From assembly GCF_030813695.1 (NCBI RefSeq), contig NZ_JAUSVA010000002.1, positions 8,083,501 to 8,147,500 of the forward strand: a stretch of 64,000 nucleotides of DNA, written 5' to 3'. This document shows, piece by piece, positions 48,237 through 57,125 of this stretch. Under the pieces are notes generated by a model, which saw nothing but the letters and a program-made list of their open reading frames with translations, was not told where the DNA came from and ran no database searches. Origin of the DNA: Kitasatospora herbaricolor. GTDB lineage: Bacteria; Actinomycetota; Actinomycetes; Streptomycetales; Streptomycetaceae. Within the stretch, counting starts at the first letter, position 1. The number at the start of each line of letters is the position of its first letter. Position numbers and translations under genes: made by a program.

Positions 48237-50567
48237 CTATCCGCCGTAGACCTCGAACTCCCACAGCGAATAGCCCCAGCCGGTGCCGCGCTGGGTTCCG
48301 TACATCCGGATGTACCGGCCCGAGCCGTTGAGCCCGGTGAGGTCGTTGACGCCGCCGGAGCCGGCCGTGGTGGAGTAGAGGGTGGTCCAGGTGGTCCCGT
48401 CGTTGGAGACCTGGATCTGGTAGGCCTTGGCGTAGGCGTTCTCCCAGGTCAGCTTCACCTCTCCGATGGCCGACGTGGTACCGAGGTCGACCTGGAGCCA
48501 CTGGGGATCGGTGTAGTTGCTGGCCCAACGGGTGGTGTTGCTGCCGTCCACGGCGGCGGACGGGCCCAGCGTGGCGATGTTCGACTCGATGCTGGACGTG
48601 GTGGCCGGCCGTCCCAGTGCCAGGTTCGGATTCGGGTGCGAGGGGCCGTAGACCTCGAACTCCCACAGGGAGTAGCCGTAGGTGGTGCCGCGCTGGGTTC
48701 CGTACATCCGGATGTACCGGCCCGAGCCGTTGAGCCCGGTGAGGTCGTTGACGCCGCCGGAGCCGGCCGTGGTGGAGTAGAGGGTGGTCCAGGTGGTCCC
48801 GTCGTTGGAGACCTGGATCTGGTAGGCCTTGGCGTAGGCGTTCTCCCAGGTCAGCTTCACCTCTCCGATGGCCGACGTGGTACCGAGGTCGACCTGCAGC
48901 CACTGCGGGTCGGAGTACTGGCTGGCCCAGCGCCTGCCGTAGCTGCCGTCGGTGGCGCCGCCGGCGGGGAAGTCGGCGGTCTCCGTCGAGGACGCGGTGG
49001 TCGGCCTGTTCAGGGCCAGGTCACCGGCGGCCACGTCGGTGGGCCAGCCGGGGGCGTGGCCGATCGCGGCGATCACCGGCTGGAAGGCGCTGAACGTGGA
49101 GACCTGCTTGGGGGATCCCCAGGTCTGCTGGGCCAGCGCGCGCAGTGGCTCCATGATGCCGCCCGCGATCTGGCTCTCGGTCTCGGCGTTGGGGTTGTCG
49201 CACCAGACGTGCAGCGTCGACCCCAGGTTCTTGGACGGGTCGGTCAGGGTGGCGCCGCCCTGGAAGATGCCGGGATTCCACTGCTGGTACATGTAGGCCG
49301 TGTCCGGCTTCGCCCCGCCGAGCACGTAGTAGGTGGGCGTCCAGGAGCCGTTCTGGACGAGGTGGCCGGCGCTCACGAGCTGCTGGGGGCTCAGGCCGTA
49401 GGTGTACCAGTAGTCGACCGTGATGTCGGCGGCCACCGGAATGGTCCCGTCGCCGGAGGCGATGCCGTCGTTCCAGGTCCGCATGGTCCGGTTGGCGCCG
49501 CGCACGATGGCGTCGGCCCAGCGGATGAACCCGTAGAACACGTCCTTGGGCTTGGCGGAGGCCCCGTACTGCTGCTTGGCGTAGGCGGCCAGTTGCGGGT
49601 AGCGGGCGTAGTCGACGCCGTACTCGTCGGCGCCCAGGTGCCAGTACTTGGCCGGGAAGAGCGGCAGGTACTCGGTGATGAGGTCCTTCATCAGCACGTA
49701 CGAAGCCGGGTTGGACAGGTCGATGTTCCCGCCGTCCGGGGTGCTGCCGTCGGCGGTCCTGAGCTTGAGCTCGGGGTGGGCCGCCAGGATCGTGTCCATG
49801 TGCCCGGGCATGTCCAGCTCCGGGACGACGGTGACGTGGTACCCGGCGGCGAACGCGATCAGGTCGGCGATCTCCCGCTTGCTGTAGTGCTGGGCGGAGA
49901 CGATCTCCGGGTGGGTCGAACTCTCCAGCCGAAAGCCGAGGTTGTCGGACAGGTGGAGGTGCAGGTAGTTGAGCTTCAGGTAGGCCATGTCCCTGACCTG
50001 GTTCTGCAGCCAGGACACCGAGAAGTACTTGCGGCCGGCATCGACCATCAGGCCGCGTTCGGTGTAGGAGGACCAGTCGCGGGCCGTGCCGGCCGGGATG
50101 GTGGCGGACTGCTTGAGCAGTTGCAGGACCGTCCGGGTGCCGTAGAAGGCCCCGGCTCCGGTGGCGGCCTGGACCTTGACCGAGGTGCCCACGGACAGCG
50201 AGTAGCCCTCGGTGCCGAGAGCGGTGTCCGTCGATCCGAGGGTCAGGAAGATGTCTCCGGCCGTGACGGATCCGGCCGCACCCGTCGTCGTCGGCGCGTT
50301 GACGCCGGTCAGTTGCTTGACGTCCTGGGCGAAGGTCGCAGCCTCGCCGGCGAGTTGGGCGGCGTAGGCACTGTCCACGACGATGTGGGAGGCCGGGCCG
50401 AAGGTGTACGAGGTGCCGGTGCCCGGCGTCCATTGCTGGAGGGCGGGAATCGTCCGGGGCGGCGACGCTGCCGCGTGGGCCTGCGGTGCGGTGGTGCCGG
50501 CCAGCCCGGTCACGGCTAATCCGAGGATCGCGAGCAGCCCGGCGAGGCGGTGGTGCGACTTCTTCAC
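48237..50567 (-). CDS. Secreted beta-N-acetylhexosaminidase (GH20) with two F5/8 type C domains
   Basis: 776 aa from GTG 50567, with AAGGAG upstream; the longer in-frame start at 50822 crosses the operator region and is rejected. The signal peptide ends near AHAAASPP. A GH20b domain covers about residues 30-165. The catalytic barrel carries DAGRKYFSVSWLQNQVRDMA, PELDMPGHMD and HLGADEYG with the Asp-Glu pair typical of substrate-assisted catalysis. Two discoidin modules follow (about 500-640 and 640-776), nearly identical to each other. It would release GlcNAc from chitin oligomers or peptidoglycan. The paired DasR-like sites upstream fit GlcNAc-responsive control. Confidence 0.92.
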   Translation of the reverse strand: MKKSHHRLAGLLAILGLAVTGLAGTTAPQAHAAASPPRTIPALQQWTPGTGTSYTFGPASHIVVDSAYAAQLAGEAATFAQDVKQLTGVNAPTTTGAAGSVTAGDIFLTLGSTDTALGTEGYSLSVGTSVKVQAATGAGAFYGTRTVLQLLKQSATIPAGTARDWSSYTERGLMVDAGRKYFSVSWLQNQVRDMAYLKLNYLHLHLSDNLGFRLESSTHPEIVSAQHYSKREIADLIAFAAGYHVTVVPELDMPGHMDTILAAHPELKLRTADGSTPDGGNIDLSNPASYVLMKDLITEYLPLFPAKYWHLGADEYGVDYARYPQLAAYAKQQYGASAKPKDVFYGFIRWADAIVRGANRTMRTWNDGIASGDGTIPVAADITVDYWYTYGLSPQQLVSAGHLVQNGSWTPTYYVLGGAKPDTAYMYQQWNPGIFQGGATLTDPSKNLGSTLHVWCDNPNAETESQIAGGIMEPLRALAQQTWGSPKQVSTFSAFQPVIAAIGHAPGWPTDVAAGDLALNRPTTASSTETADFPAGGATDGSYGRRWASQYSDPQWLQVDLGTTSAIGEVKLTWENAYAKAYQIQVSNDGTTWTTLYSTTAGSGGVNDLTGLNGSGRYIRMYGTQRGTTYGYSLWEFEVYGPSHPNPNLALGRPATTSSIESNIATLGPSAAVDGSNTTRWASNYTDPQWLQVDLGTTSAIGEVKLTWENAYAKAYQIQVSNDGTTWTTLYSTTAGSGGVNDLTGLNGSGRYIRMYGTQRGTGWGYSLWEFEVYGG
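48283..48897. repeat. Two apparently identical 213-bp direct repeats inside the GH20 gene
   Basis: 48283-48495 and 48685-48897 (offset 402 bp) appear identical base for base by eye, encoding the same part of both discoidin modules (SAIGEVKLTWENAYAKAYQI and the following segment). Flanking parts of the modules differ, so the identity is recent duplication or gene conversion. Confidence 0.75.
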
Positions 50568-50611
50568 TGCTGACTCCTTGAGGGCGAGTGATGCTGGTGA
50601 AGTCGGCTGAT

Positions 50612-50627
50612 ATTGGTATAGACCTAT
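50612..50627 (+). promoter_or_regulatory. DasR-like dre site 1 (ATTGGTATAGACCTAT)
   Basis: The 16-mer is close to the streptomycete DasR response element ACTGGTCTAGACCACT, keeping the TGGT...AGACC core. It is 45 bp upstream of the GH20 GTG. DasR is the GntR-family GlcNAc-6-phosphate-responsive repressor of chitin and GlcNAc genes. Confidence 0.6.
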
Positions 50628-50634
50628 GAAGAGA

Positions 50635-50650
50635 TTGGGTCTATACCAGT
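50635..50650 (-). promoter_or_regulatory. DasR-like dre site 2 (minus strand ACTGGTATAGACCCAA)
   Basis: A second element in opposite orientation. The ten bases GGTATAGACC (50615-50624) recur as the reverse complement GGTCTATACC (50638-50647). Two closely spaced operators in front of one GlcNAc-releasing enzyme suggest tight repression. Confidence 0.6.
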
Positions 50651-50825
50651 GCTCGAAAGTAGACTGAAAGGCGCCCAAGCTGTCAAGAGTGCGCAGAAAT
50701 ACGGGGTGAAAGGGGCGTGTGGTACCGCTTTCCGGACTCTTTCTGCACTTGGTCTGAGCCAAGCTGATGGCCGGGCCCACGGGCGGGCCGCGCTCGACCG
50801 GGCTTCTCCGCGGCCCGCACACGAC

Positions 50826-50855
50826 ACCGCCCGCCCGGAGACCCGGACGGGCGGT
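50826..50855. terminator. Hairpin terminator downstream of the decarboxylase operon
   Basis: ACCGCCCG (50826-50833) pairs with CGGGCGGT (50848-50855), with an inner CCGG/CCGG stem. It lies 80 bases past the decarboxylase stop (minus) and could serve both directions. Confidence 0.5.
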
Positions 50856-50935
50856 TTCCTGTCGGCGCTGTCCCCGGGGCCGGGCCGGCGCTCGCTCGCC
50901 GGCGTGCGGGTCCCGGTCCGGAGCCTGCCGAGGGG

Positions 50936-52429
50936 TCAGATCCGGAAGATCGACCCCACGAACTCGGCCAGCAGCCGCTCCTTCAACGGGCCGGGCAGGG
51001 CGTCGAGCAGCACCAGGACGGGAGCCGTCCGGGTCGGCAGCCCGCCCTGCGGGTCGAGCCCGGCGAAGGCGAGCACGCCCGCGATCTCCTCCGGGCCGAG
51101 TGCCGCCGGGTCCAGCCCGGCCGCCAGCTCCGCCAGCGCCGGGTCCACCGCGACCGGCGGCAGGACCCGGGCGGCCTTGAGCGCGTCCGCCAGGTCGGCC
51201 AGCAGCGCGTCCACCTGGCCGGCCGTCGCCGGGGTCAGCGTCAGGTGCAGATTGGGCGGCAACCCGTCGAACGACAGCTGCGGCTGGAGGTACCAGCCGC
51301 GCTCGCGCATCTCGTCGGCGAGGTGCAGCAGCAGGCTCAGGTCGGGGGCGCCGTCCGCGCCGTCCAGTGTGAACGCGACCAGGCCCGCCGCGGGGTCACC
51401 GAGCACCCGCACCCCCGGGGTGGCCCGCAGCCCCGCGAGCAGCCGGTCGGACGCGTCGGCGACCCGGCCCGCCAGCGCGGTGTAGCCGTCCTCGCCGACG
51501 TGTCGCAGCACGGCCCAGGCCTGGGCGAGCAGCCCGCCGGACTTGGTGCCCTGCACGGTCGGGTTGACGACGGGGTAGCCCGGCCAGCCCGCGTGCGCGA
51601 AGTACTGGTGGCGGCGCAGCTCGGCGTCCCGGTACAGCACCACGGAGGCGCCCTTGTCGGCGTAGCCGTACTTGTGCAGGTCGACGGAGAGCGAGGTGAC
51701 GCCCGGCACCGACAGGTCGAACGGCGGCACCTCGCGGCCCGTCCGCCGCAGGTACGGCAGGATCCAGCCGCCGATGCAGGCGTCGACGTGGCAGAGCACG
51801 CCCCGCTCGGCGGCGGCCGCCGCGATCTCCGCCACCGGGTCGACGACGCCGTGCGCGTACGACGGCGCGGAGGCGACCACCAGCACCGTCCGCTCGTCGA
51901 TCGCCGCCGCGACGGCCGCGGCGTCGGCCCGGAAGGTCACCGGGTCCACCGGTACCACGACCGGCCGGACGCCCAGGTAGGCGGCGGCCTTGTGGAAGGC
52001 CGCGTGCGCGGTCGACGGCAGCACCAGCCGGGGCTCGGTCACCCCGCGGGTCGCCCGGGCGTGGTCACGGGCGGTCTTGACGGCCAGCAGGATGCTCTCG
52101 GTGCCACCGCTGGTGAAGGTGCCCTGGACGCCCGGGGCTCCGAGCACCGCGGCCACCGCGGCCACGATGTCGTTCTCCAGCCGGGCGACGCTCGGGAAGA
52201 CCGTCATGTCGAGCCCGTTGACGGTCGCGTAGGCGCTGTAGGCCTGCGCCGCGAGGGCGTCCAGGCCGTCGACGCCGGCGTCGTACACGTAGGCGAAGGT
52301 GCGGCCGCCGCGGGTCGGCGCGTCACCCCCGCGCAGGGCCCGTAGCTCCGTCAGGACGTCCTCGGCGGGGCGGCCGGGCGGGAGTGTGGTGGGCGGGAGT
52401 GCGGTGGGCGGGGTGGGTTCAGGTGACAC
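50936..52429 (-). CDS. PLP-dependent decarboxylase/lyase of the sphingosine-phosphate-lyase type
   Basis: 497 aa, GTG 52429, overlapping the transporter stop by 11 bases. Group II PLP fold: FTSGGTESILLAVKTARDHA (about residues 104-123, phosphate-binding), CHVDACIGGWILPYL with the PLP-ring Asp, and SVDLHKYGYADKG, whose Lys forms the aldimine. The wording is nearer to sphingosine-1-phosphate lyases and related actinomycete decarboxylases than to glutamate decarboxylase. It is the last gene of an operon with a flavin monooxygenase and a transporter, pointing to breakdown of a small amine or sulfonate compound. Substrate not deducible. Confidence 0.82.
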   Translation of the reverse strand: MSPEPTPPTALPPTTLPPGRPAEDVLTELRALRGGDAPTRGGRTFAYVYDAGVDGLDALAAQAYSAYATVNGLDMTVFPSVARLENDIVAAVAAVLGAPGVQGTFTSGGTESILLAVKTARDHARATRGVTEPRLVLPSTAHAAFHKAAAYLGVRPVVVPVDPVTFRADAAAVAAAIDERTVLVVASAPSYAHGVVDPVAEIAAAAAERGVLCHVDACIGGWILPYLRRTGREVPPFDLSVPGVTSLSVDLHKYGYADKGASVVLYRDAELRRHQYFAHAGWPGYPVVNPTVQGTKSGGLLAQAWAVLRHVGEDGYTALAGRVADASDRLLAGLRATPGVRVLGDPAAGLVAFTLDGADGAPDLSLLLHLADEMRERGWYLQPQLSFDGLPPNLHLTLTPATAGQVDALLADLADALKAARVLPPVAVDPALAELAAGLDPAALGPEEIAGVLAFAGLDPQGGLPTRTAPVLVLLDALPGPLKERLLAEFVGSIFRI

Positions 52430-53930
52430 GGGTGCTTCCGTCCTCGGGTGCGGGTGCGGGTGTGTGTGCGGGGGCTGCGGCGGGCAGGGTCACGGGCGTG
52501 GGCGTGGGCGTGGTGGCCGCCGTGGGTCCGGGATCGGTGCCGGCGGCGTCCGCGCAGGCTTCCGGTACCGGCGGCGGACCGGCGGGCCGGGCCTCCGTCC
52601 GGTACCGGTGCAGCAGCCACAGGCTCGCCGCCGCCAGCACGGCGGGGACCAGACCGGTGCCGGCGGTGATGGCGGTGAGCGCGGCCTGCGGCTGGACGCC
52701 CCGGTGCGCCGCGTCCGACGGGTGGAAGCCGCTCAGCGCCAGCAGCGCGGCGAACACCCCGGCGCCCACGGCGAGGGCCAGCGTCTCCGCGGCCGTCCAG
52801 AGCCCGGTGAACGTCGCGGCGCGGCGGCTGCCGGTGCGCGCGGCGTCCGCGGCCAGCGTGTCCGCCAGCATGGTCAGCGGCAGCAGTTGCAGGCCCGCGT
52901 ACGCGACGCCGACCACGGCCGCCGCCGCGTACCCGAGCCACGGACCGGCCACGCCGGTCAGGGCCAGCGCCACCGTGCCCGCCACGAACAGCACCGACGC
53001 GCAGCCCTGCGCGTAGCCGGTGCCCCGGCGCCGGGCGAGCCGGTTCCACAGCGGCATCACCAGCACCAGCGGGCCGATCATGGCGGCGAACAGCGGCGTG
53101 ACCGCGCCCGGCGAACCGAGGGTGTACGTCGCGAAGTACTGCACCCCCGCGAGCAGGACGCCGACCGCCAGCGCCTGCACCGTCCACATGCCGGCGAGGT
53201 ACCGGAACGGGCGGTTGTCGCGGACCGCGGCCAGCTGCGCGCGCAGCGACGGCTCGGCCCGGCTGCGGGCCACCACCGGGGCCCGCCGGGTCGTGTGCCA
53301 GGCCCCGAACATGCCCACGGCCAGCAGCCCGGCCACCGCGACGCCCATCAGCCGGTAGCCGCCCGGGGTGTCGCCGCCCGCGTGCGCCAGGGCCGGCGCG
53401 ACCGCGCCCGACAACAGGATCGCGGCCCCGAGGAACCCGACGCGCCAGCCCAGCATCCGGCCACGCTCGGCGTCGTCCTCGGTCATCTCGGCGGGCATCG
53501 TCACGTACGGCACCTGGAAGACCGCGTAGGCCGTGGCGGCCAGCAGGAACACCACGGCGACGTACCCGGCCGCGGCCGCTCCGCGCACCGGCGGGGCCGC
53601 GAACAGCAGGGCGAACAGCGGCGGCAGGGTGCAGGCACCGATCAGCAGGAACGGCCGCCGGGGCCCCTGCCGCCAGGTGCTGCGGTCCGAGACGGCGCCG
53701 ACCAGCGGGTTGACGAGCACGTCCCACGCCTTCGGCAGGAACACCGCGGCGCCCGCCACCGCGGCCGGCACGGCCAGCACGTCGGTCAGGTAGTACAGCA
53801 GGATCAGGCCGGGAACCGTCCCGAAGGTGCCGGTGCACAGCGACCCGAGGCCGTAGCCGATCCGGACCCCGGCGGGCAGCGGGCCGGCTCCGCCGCCGGC
53901 CGCCGGCGCGGCCTTCGCGACGGCGCTCAC
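52419..53930 (-). CDS. GPH-type MFS transporter
   Basis: 503 aa, GTG 53930 overlapping the monooxygenase stop (GTGA). Twelve predicted helices with hallmarks of the glycoside-pentoside-hexuronide:cation symporter group: RIGYGLGSLCTGTFGTVPGL at the start, PKAWDVLVNPLVGAVSDRS, and YVTMPAEMTEDDAERGRMLGWR. The C-terminal ~55 residues are a Pro/Ala/Thr-rich cytoplasmic tail. It probably imports the compound degraded by the two enzymes of the operon. A sugar substrate is the family default, but the partners make another organic substrate possible. Confidence 0.85.
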   Translation of the reverse strand: MSAVAKAAPAAGGGAGPLPAGVRIGYGLGSLCTGTFGTVPGLILLYYLTDVLAVPAAVAGAAVFLPKAWDVLVNPLVGAVSDRSTWRQGPRRPFLLIGACTLPPLFALLFAAPPVRGAAAAGYVAVVFLLAATAYAVFQVPYVTMPAEMTEDDAERGRMLGWRVGFLGAAILLSGAVAPALAHAGGDTPGGYRLMGVAVAGLLAVGMFGAWHTTRRAPVVARSRAEPSLRAQLAAVRDNRPFRYLAGMWTVQALAVGVLLAGVQYFATYTLGSPGAVTPLFAAMIGPLVLVMPLWNRLARRRGTGYAQGCASVLFVAGTVALALTGVAGPWLGYAAAAVVGVAYAGLQLLPLTMLADTLAADAARTGSRRAATFTGLWTAAETLALAVGAGVFAALLALSGFHPSDAAHRGVQPQAALTAITAGTGLVPAVLAAASLWLLHRYRTEARPAGPPPVPEACADAAGTDPGPTAATTPTPTPVTLPAAAPAHTPAPAPEDGSTRVT

Positions 53931-55063
53931 CGGGCTCCGCCCACGGAGGCCGACGCGCGGAAGCGGGGCAGCACCTCCTCGCCGACCCGGTACGCCTCCT
54001 CCAGGTGCGGGTAGCCCGACAGCACGAACTCGCTCACGCCCAGCGCCGCGTACTCCGCCAGCCGCTGCGCCACCTCGTCGTGCGAGCCGACCAGCGCGGT
54101 GCCGGCGCCCTCCCGCACGAGACCGATCCCGGCCCACAGGTTGGGTGCGATCTCCAGCGAGGTGGCGTCCGCGCGGCCGCCGTGCAGGGCCGCCATCCGC
54201 GCCTGCCCGGTCGAGTCCATCGCGGCGAACCGCCGCTGGGTCGCCCGGACGGCCTCCGGGTCCATCCGGGCCAGCATCCGATCGGCCTCCGCCCAGGCCT
54301 CGGCCGCCGTGTCACGCGCGATCACATGGATGCGCAGACCGTGCCGCAGCACCCGGCCGGCCCCCGCGGCCAGGGCGTCGAGGCGTGCGATCCGGGTGGC
54401 CAGCTCCCGCGGCGGCTCCCCCCAGTAGAGCTGGACGTCGGCACGGCGGGCCGACACCGCCTCGGCGGCCGGGCTGGCGCCCCCGAGGTACAGCGGCACC
54501 GGATGCTCGGTGGCCGGGTCGACGAGGGTGGCGCCCTCGGTCCGGACGTGGCGCCCGGCGAGGTCGCCGCTGCGGCCGGCCAGCAGCTCCCGCAGCACCG
54601 CCATCACCTCGTCGGTGCGCTCGTAGCGCTCGTCGTGCGCGAGCCGGTCGCCGTACGCCCGCTGCTCGACGGGATCGCCGCCCGTCACCACGTTGAGCGC
54701 GAGCCGGCCGCCCGCGAACCGGCGGAACGCGTCCGCCTGCTGGGCCAGCAGGGTGGGGCTGGCGAACCCGGGACGGAAGGCGACCAGGAAGCCGATCCGC
54801 TCGGTGTGCTGGGCGACGGCGGTGGCGATGATCCACGGGTCGACGCAGCCGAGGCCGACCGGTGCCAGCAACGCGGTGAAGCCGCACTGTTCGGCGGCGC
54901 GGGCGACCTGGGTCAGGTAGCCGACGTCGGCGCGTCGGCGGGTCGCGGCGGACGTCCGGCCCTGGACGGCGGTGACTCCGCCGGGGTCGCGGCCGTCGCC
55001 GCCGGTCGGCAGGAACCAGTGGAACACCGGCTCCCCCGGGCGGGCCGGTACGTCTGCGGGCAC
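53927..55063 (-). CDS. LLM-class flavin-dependent monooxygenase, SsuD-like
   Basis: 378 aa, ATG/GTG at 55063, with GAGGAG upstream. Luciferase-like TIM barrel with the alkanesulfonate monooxygenase wording: FHWFLPTGGDGRDPGG (about residues 14-29), VARAAEQCGFTALLAP, FRPGFASPTLLAQQADAFRR, and GRLALNVVTGGDPVEQRAYG. SsuD enzymes use FMNH2 and oxygen to release sulfite from alkanesulfonates. No SsuE reductase or Ssu ABC genes are adjacent. It is the first gene of the operon 55063 to 50936, and its pairing with a GPH transporter and a PLP lyase is uncommon. Confidence 0.88.
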   Translation of the reverse strand: MPADVPARPGEPVFHWFLPTGGDGRDPGGVTAVQGRTSAATRRRADVGYLTQVARAAEQCGFTALLAPVGLGCVDPWIIATAVAQHTERIGFLVAFRPGFASPTLLAQQADAFRRFAGGRLALNVVTGGDPVEQRAYGDRLAHDERYERTDEVMAVLRELLAGRSGDLAGRHVRTEGATLVDPATEHPVPLYLGGASPAAEAVSARRADVQLYWGEPPRELATRIARLDALAAGAGRVLRHGLRIHVIARDTAAEAWAEADRMLARMDPEAVRATQRRFAAMDSTGQARMAALHGGRADATSLEIAPNLWAGIGLVREGAGTALVGSHDEVAQRLAEYAALGVSEFVLSGYPHLEEAYRVGEEVLPRFRASASVGGAR

Positions 55064-55613
55064 GGGAACTCCTCACCGGGCGGTGCGCGGGCGGCACCCC
55101 CGGGTACGCGGGCCCGGCCGGGCGGGCCCGGCGGGAGGACAGGGGGGGAGGGCGGAGCAGGGAGCACGGTCCGGTGCGGGGCCCGCGGCGCACGGCCACC
55201 AGGCCGGAACGCCCGCCGCGCCGTCCGTGGCGAAGGCGGTGCGCCGGACGGCGGGAGGTCAGCGAGCGGTGGGACAGGAACGCTGCCGACAGGCGCCCGG
55301 GCAGCCGTCCGGGTCACCGGAGCGGTGCGCGGGGAGGACGGCGGGTGCGTGGGGGCCTGGCCTGGCACAGATCATGAACGACATCCGCCCCGCCCACAAG
55401 AGCCGACCTCGGGAAACCGCGTCCTGCCCCTCGGGTCGTGCCGGGGACGGAGCCTGTCAGCGCGTCGGCGGAGGTGCCGCGGGCGCCCGGGAGCGTTGCC
55501 CGTCGGGGAGCGGAGGCGTGCCCGTCGGGGACCCGTGCCCGCCGTGGCGCCGTGCCCGCCGTGGCACCCTGCCTGCCGGGCCGGTGCCCGCCGGGCCGGT
55601 GTCCGCACCGGCC
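55064..55613. other. Upstream region of the monooxygenase operon, no gene seen
   Basis: 550 bp between the monooxygenase start and the phosphatase stop, both on the minus strand. It is extremely GC-rich with short repeats of GCCCGCCGTGGCACC type (about 55535-55600). Checked by eye for an S-box or SAM riboswitch; none was recognised. Confidence 0.4.
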
Positions 55614-56939
55614 TCAGGGGGCCGACGGGATGCGCAGGGCGAGCACCGCGACGTCGTCGTGCCCGTCGCCGGGGCGGGCCTCGGCCACCCGCCGGCCGAG
55701 CTGCTCCACCGGCCGGTCGGCCATGGCGGCCGCGACCGCGGCGACGCTCCGCAGGCCCTCGTCCAGGTCGCCGCGCGGGTGTTCGACCAGACCGTCGGTG
55801 AACATCACGACGGTGGCGCCGTCGGGCAGCGGGCACCGGTGGTCGAAGCGCGGCACGGCGGTGTCGACGCCGAGCGGTACGTCGGGCGGTTCGTCGAGGT
55901 ACCGTGCGCGGCCGTCCGGGGTGACCAGCAGGGGCGGCGGGTGCCCGGCGTTGCTCCAGCGCATCGCCCAGCCGTCCTGCTGCCGGTCGAAGCGGGCCAG
56001 GCAGGCGGTGGCCATCGGTACCTCGGGCAGCGCGTGCAGCGTGCGGTCGAGGCGCCCGAGCACCCCGCTGGGCAGCGCCGCGTCGTCGTAGATCAACGCC
56101 TGCAGCATGTTGCGGACCTGCGACATGGCGGCAGCGGCCGCCACGTCGTGGCCGACGACGTCGCCGACGATCATCGCGCGGCCGCCGTCGGGGAGGACCA
56201 GCGCGTCGTACCAGTCACCCCCGAGCAGGGCGGGTTCCGCGGCCGGCTGGTACACGGCCCAGGCGGAGAGCGGGGCGAGGTCGGGCAGCCGGGGGAGCAG
56301 CAGCCGCTGGAACTGCTCCGCCCCCGCCCGGAGCCGGCCGTAGAGCCGGGCGTTCTCGATCGCCACCCCGGCCGCGCCGGCCAGTGCGGTCACCACGGCC
56401 TCGTCGTCGGCGTCGAACGGCTTCCCCCCGTGCTTGTCGGTCAGGTACAGGTTGCCGTAGACGCGACCGCGGACGGTGATGGCGACGCCGAGCAGGGTGC
56501 GCATCGGGGGGTGGCCGGCGGGGAAGCCGGCGGAGTCCCGGTGGGCGGAGAGCTCGTCCACCCGCAGCGGCTTCGGATGGTCGATCAGATGACCCAGCAG
56601 GCCTCGCCCGAGCGGTAGTTCCACGCCGCCGAGCTGGGCGAGCTCGTGACTGTCGAGGCCGACGGGTATGAAGTCGGCCAGCTCCCGGCCGTCCTCGTTG
56701 AGGACACCGAGGGCTCCGTACCGGGCCTCGACCAGCTCCATCGCGGTGGTGACGATCCGGCGCAGGACGACGGACAGCTCCAGCTCCCGGCTGATCGCCA
56801 GGACGGCCTCCAGCAGCCCGCCCATCCGCCCCTGGGCACGGGCGAGTTCCTTGAGCTGCTCGCTGAGCCGGTTCAGGTCGGAGTCGAGGGTGAGGAGCCG
56901 GGACGGGAGGGGTGCCGTGCCCCGGGGCCGCTCGTCCAT
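55614..56939 (-). CDS. GAF-domain PP2C-type serine phosphatase (SpoIIE/RsbU-like)
   Basis: 441 aa, ATG 56939; the in-frame extension to 57119 looks non-coding. A helical N-terminus (about residues 15-45, LNRLSEQLKELARAQGRMGG) leads into a GAF domain (about 45-190, LSVVLRRIVTTAMELVEARYGAL, VYGNLYLTDKHGGKPF, AAGVAIENARLYGRL). The SpoIIE phosphatase follows (about 205-440) with LLGGDWYDAL, VGDVVGHDVAAAA and GDGHDDVAVLAL, which carry the metal-binding aspartates. Such proteins dephosphorylate anti-anti-sigma factors in stress signalling. No STAS or RsbW gene lies beside it. The GAF ligand is unknown. Confidence 0.92.
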   Translation of the reverse strand: MDERPRGTAPLPSRLLTLDSDLNRLSEQLKELARAQGRMGGLLEAVLAISRELELSVVLRRIVTTAMELVEARYGALGVLNEDGRELADFIPVGLDSHELAQLGGVELPLGRGLLGHLIDHPKPLRVDELSAHRDSAGFPAGHPPMRTLLGVAITVRGRVYGNLYLTDKHGGKPFDADDEAVVTALAGAAGVAIENARLYGRLRAGAEQFQRLLLPRLPDLAPLSAWAVYQPAAEPALLGGDWYDALVLPDGGRAMIVGDVVGHDVAAAAAMSQVRNMLQALIYDDAALPSGVLGRLDRTLHALPEVPMATACLARFDRQQDGWAMRWSNAGHPPPLLVTPDGRARYLDEPPDVPLGVDTAVPRFDHRCPLPDGATVVMFTDGLVEHPRGDLDEGLRSVAAVAAAMADRPVEQLGRRVAEARPGDGHDDVAVLALRIPSAP

Positions 56940-57125
56940 CGTGTCGCGCCTTTCCGCCGCCGTACCGCCGCCCGGCCCGGCCAGGTGGCACCGTGCCCGC
57001 GTGCATCGTCCGTTCGAGGCTATCGGCCGGCCGGGCGCAGGACGCGTCGATTGCCCGCACACGTCCTCAGCAGGACGCTTATGTCCGTTCCGGTGCGCGG
57101 ACGGTGCGGATCCGGTCACGGGTGA

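Larger units (their letters stand above)
50568..50935. other. Upstream region of the GH20 gene and downstream region of the decarboxylase gene
   Basis: It contains the two dre-like sites and, on the right, the hairpin 50826-50855. No gene seen in between. Confidence 0.5.

Noticed and set aside
55064..55380. SAM or S-box riboswitch before the SsuD-like gene
   Set aside because: No conserved core seen; the sequence is low-complexity GC-rich.
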